A stretch of DNA of 64,000 nt from Grifola frondosa. Taxonomy: Eukaryota > Basidiomycota > Agaricomycetes > Polyporales > Grifolaceae. The translations under genes and the position numbers were made by a program. Positions within the stretch are counted from its first letter, which is position 1. Each line of letters opens with the position of its first letter. The notes beneath the pieces are model-generated. The model was not told the DNA's origin. It saw only the letters and a program-made list of their open reading frames with translations, and did no database searches. The stretch lies in the NCBI GenBank assembly GCA_001683735.1, contig LUGG01000001.1:620001-684000 (forward strand), written 5' to 3'. This document shows, piece by piece, positions 61,389 to 64,000 of the stretch.

Positions 61389-62768
61389 TCAGTTTACACC
61401 ATCCGCCATTCTCCCCAACAATCTCTCTCTCAGCTGAATCAACTGCATTTGCTCGTCCCTCGCCTTCCTCAACTCGTGACGAGCAAGTTCAATGTTCTGC
61501 GAGTCGGCGCAAAGAGAACAGGTCATGAGTCTCTACAGTCCAAAGTGAGTAAAACGCGAGTACGCACTGGCGGCAGGCCCTGGAAGGCCTGTACCCTGGC
61601 GCGTTTCTCTTTGAGTTCTTGTTCCTTCTTCCTCACGCGCTTGTGATATGCGGTGAGCTCGGACGCGGATAATGGAGGTGCAGCTGGCATATCCTTCTGC
61701 TGACGCTATCAAGTTTCGCGCTGTCACTGCGATATGAGAATAAAACATACCATGACTACGTCCAGCTCCTTCTGATACTCTCTGGCCTTCGTCATCAACG
61801 CTGCTTTGCGTCTCTCAAGCACGGCCACACTGTTTTCCGAGTTCGACTGATCGTTTATAATTTCTGTCCATCTATAACCGCAATTTTGTGAGATTTTGAG
61901 CAACTATACTGGCGGTGAAGGATTGTCCCAGACTGACTTGGATATCAGAGTCTCTTCATGTTTAGCTTTTGCTAGATGAGCGGCAAGTTCCTCTTCTGCA
62001 TGTTTCAAGCGCAGCAACGAGCGTTTCAATGCCAATTCTTCAGCAGAGAGGCGGGATATGGCAGAAGAGACGCTAATAAGAATCGATGTCAGAACCCAGT
62101 GCGAGGAGAACACAACAGAATTTGCCTTAAGAATGATAGGTCGTCTATTCCAAGGGCGTCTGCAATGCTAACAAGGGCTTCTGCATACTGGTCGACTTCG
62201 CTGTCTCTAGACAGTATTTTGATGTAATCCGTCAAATAGGAATACTTCCTGGCTGTCCGAATTTCGTCAAATCCGTTCGTTCAATTAAGGCGCTTGCCCA
62301 CCTCTTAATCGATAATATTCATCCGCACGTTCTTTAGCTGGATGGTCCGACGAATGGATATCCATCGTGCGTGTCGACGCGAGCAACTGAGAGCCTAAAC
62401 AATACGGGAGTTCGGTTTCATTTGTTAGATTTATACATGTGAATAATCACTCACCTTCAGCAGTCGTGTACAATCCTGTTTAAGCAGATATTATATACCT
62501 GCATATATACAGACCGTGAATTGTGGCTACTGTGAAGTACCGTTGATCGCGGAAAAACAAAGCATGTAGCATTGAACATACCTTCGCGGTACGGAAGCAG
62601 ATTCCGAACGACTTGGTCAAGGATCGTCACCTCAGTACCACTGTATTCACCATTAGCTGGACTGCAAGTTTCGCTTTGTGCTCGTATACTTCGACGACGA
62701 GGTCGCTTGCTCTGAAAGCCGCGCTGCCGGCTACCAGCGCTTTCGCCTGGACGTCGACTTAACGACAT
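61389..62768 (-). CDS. HAUS augmin-like complex subunit 1-like coiled-coil protein
   Basis: Predicted spindle or microtubule coiled-coil protein. A basic N terminus (MSLSRRPGESAGSRQRGFQS, KRPRRRSIRAQ) is followed by TEVTILDQVVRNLLPYREG, STRTMDIHSSDHPAKERADE, YYRLR, YSYLTDYIKILSRDSEVDQY and AEALVSIADALGIDDLSFL. Long coiled coils come next: ISRLSAEELALKRSLLRLKH, AEEELAAHLAKAKHEETLIS, WTEIINDQSNSENSVAVLER, RKAALMTKAREYQKELD, KRVRKKEQELKEKRARVQAF and QGLPPN. It ends NIELARHELRKARDEQMQLI and QLRERLLGRMADGVN. This layout fits HAUS1, but the assignment rests on pattern only. One intron (donor at 62125) begins with GC. The frame is intact through all exons I joined. Confidence 0.6.
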
Positions 62769-63041
62769 CGCTTCTCGTTCATTTTCTTTTGGACTTTCTA
62801 CTCAGATACCCTCGACGTCAGCACCGCTCGTTCTTGCAAGCTAGGCGCACGATTTCATTCGTCGGCGCCGGCTCGCCTGATATCAAACATCATTCCCTAC
62901 ACGTGTACACCACACCACACTAATTCCTGGCGACTAGAGTTTTGGACGACCAAGAGGCTCGGACGACCAACCTTTTCTATCTGGGGCAAGTGTTCTTCGG
63001 CCTTTAGACCTTGCATACGCGGCGTTGTGTTCACCAGCTAT
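62769..63041. promoter_or_regulatory. Divergent promoter between HAUS1-like and TRK genes
   Basis: 273 bp between two divergent start codons, so both promoters are here. CT-rich stretches occur (CATTTTCTTTTGGACTTTC). Shared control is inferred from spacing only. Confidence 0.5.
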
Positions 63042-64000
63042 ATGTCGAATCCTCTCACGTATGCTCGAATACGTAAATGGATCGAGGAAGAGGCCAACTT
63101 CTTTCGCTTGCACCTCTTGTTCTTTCTGCTTGTTCCTCTAATCGCTGGAGCCATATTCTACGCCGTAAATGGCAAATACCCTGTCTGTGAGTCTGCTTTT
63201 CCACCGTGGTTGGAACGGTTGGGACGGGGAAGGGAGGGTGCCATAATCTGTTGATTTGTGTTGAACACCTCGCGCTCTCGCGATACAACTATATACTACG
63301 CTGTGTCAGAATATCGTTGTATTGCGCACGATCGTGTTCGAGGGTGGTGAGAATATGATGATGGCACCGTTATTTCAAACTTCGTATGCCACCACCTTTG
63401 TAGCATGTGTGGCCAGAAGCATAACTAGTCGACGTTCCTGTACGAAAAACTGACAAACCTTTTGTAGCCTTCCTTGACTCGCTGTTTCTATGCTATTCTG
63501 CTTTAACTGTTACTGGGCTGTCTGTTGTGAACCTGAGTACTATCACCGTCTTTCAACAAGTCATTCTCTTCGTCCTCATGATATGTGGCGATGTAGTAAG
63601 AAGTCTACTTGTGCTATTACACCATCGAATAATCTTACGACGCAACATCTACGTAGACCGTAATCGCGTGGATAATGGTCCTCGTTCGTAAGCGCTACTT
63701 CAGGCAGCATGTTACAGAGATACACAAAAGGAAGACCACTCTGGCCAAAATCGGTTCACGTTTTGCGGCTCTTCTCTATGGGGCAACCGGACGAGAAATA
63801 CCACCCGCACCTCAGATACAACTCCAGCCGAATTCACAATCAACAGGCGGTTCGTTTGGGCGAAGTGCCAAACCTGAACGAATCCAAGCGGGCGAAGGCA
63901 TCGGTGCTGCCATCGTAGGCGGTGCTGGAACAGGCCTAGGGCTGGGTGTTGCCCTAGGCGGGCGACGGGTTAATGCAGATAATGGTGCTATCGAAGACCT
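63042..64000 (+). CDS. TRK1: TRK-type potassium transporter, N-terminal part, cut by window edge
   Basis: Plasma-membrane K+ uptake protein of the TrkH/Trk superfamily. Exons: 63042-63186, 63468-63592, and from 63657 open to the edge. The start MSNPLTYARIRKWIEEEANF is followed by the first helix FRLHLLFFLLVPLIAGAIFY, then NGKYPVSFLDSLFLCYSALT and VTGLSVVNLSTITVFQQVIL, the first selectivity-filter segment (TVTGLS with the Gly). FVLMICGDTVIAWIMVLVRK continues the second helix and RYFRQHVTEIHKRKTTLAKI leads into the large cytoplasmic loop (IPPAPQIQLQPNSQSTGGSF, a Gly-rich stretch) typical of fungal Trk1. The other three pore repeats lie right of the window. Confidence 0.9.

Overview
The window is nuclear DNA of a filamentous basidiomycete, most likely an Agaricomycete mushroom-forming fungus. 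Nearly every gene is split by many short introns of about 46-62 bp with GT..AG ends. The proteins are fungal: chitin-synthase chaperone, RSC subunit, a Clg1/Pcl-type cyclin and mushroom-type membrane and secreted families. Genes are close together on both strands, apart from a few long gene-poor stretches.

Layout, left to right. 1-2.8 kb: the C-terminal part of an adenosine deaminase-like gene (+), facing the chitin synthase export chaperone CHS7 (-). 2.8-7.5 kb: a long gene-poor stretch leading to a Pho85-type cyclin (7.55-9.7 kb, +). 11.7-20 kb: the meiotic ZIP4/SPO22-like gene, then mitochondrial glutamyl-tRNA synthetase (both +). 20-29 kb: UBR1 N-recognin ubiquitin ligase (-), the divergent TRAPP subunit TRS33/TRAPPC6 (+), and the U3 snoRNP WD40 protein UTP18 (-). 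29.5-36.3 kb: an intron-bearing integrase-core gene (+) and a multispanning membrane protein gene (+). The third intron of the latter has been expanded from 60 bp to 3.2 kb by two separate DNA-transposon insertions. 36.4-43.5 kb: a family 25 glycosyltransferase (+), a small secreted protein (-) with a decayed duplicate 2.4 kb away, an AGCC-rich repeat island, a P-loop uridine-kinase-like protein (+) and APC11 (-). 43.7-54 kb: a GH99/GH71-like glycosidase with a long proline-rich tail (+), a two-finger C2H2 factor (-) and the RSC1/RSC2-type double-bromodomain BAH protein (+). 54.5-64 kb: a PSP1-domain protein, RGP1 and a HAUS1-like coiled-coil protein (all -), then the N-terminal part of a TRK potassium transporter (+), cut by the window edge.

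The genes are mostly unrelated housekeeping functions (protein turnover, trafficking, chromatin, ribosome biogenesis, cell cycle, translation), so no pathway cluster is proposed. The most interesting structure is the nested pair of transposon insertions at 32.0-35.2 kb. Both have clear terminal inverted repeats and TA target duplications, both sit in one tiny intron, and one lies inside the 5' splice site while leaving a usable GT.

Caveat: at least a dozen otherwise conserved genes, including essential ones (APC11, RSC1, TRS33), are each broken by a single-base shift, nearly always a one-base shortening of a short homopolymer. This looks like a systematic assembly error rather than mass pseudogenisation. 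Gene spans below include introns. Exon limits come from splice motifs and reading-frame continuity, not transcript data.
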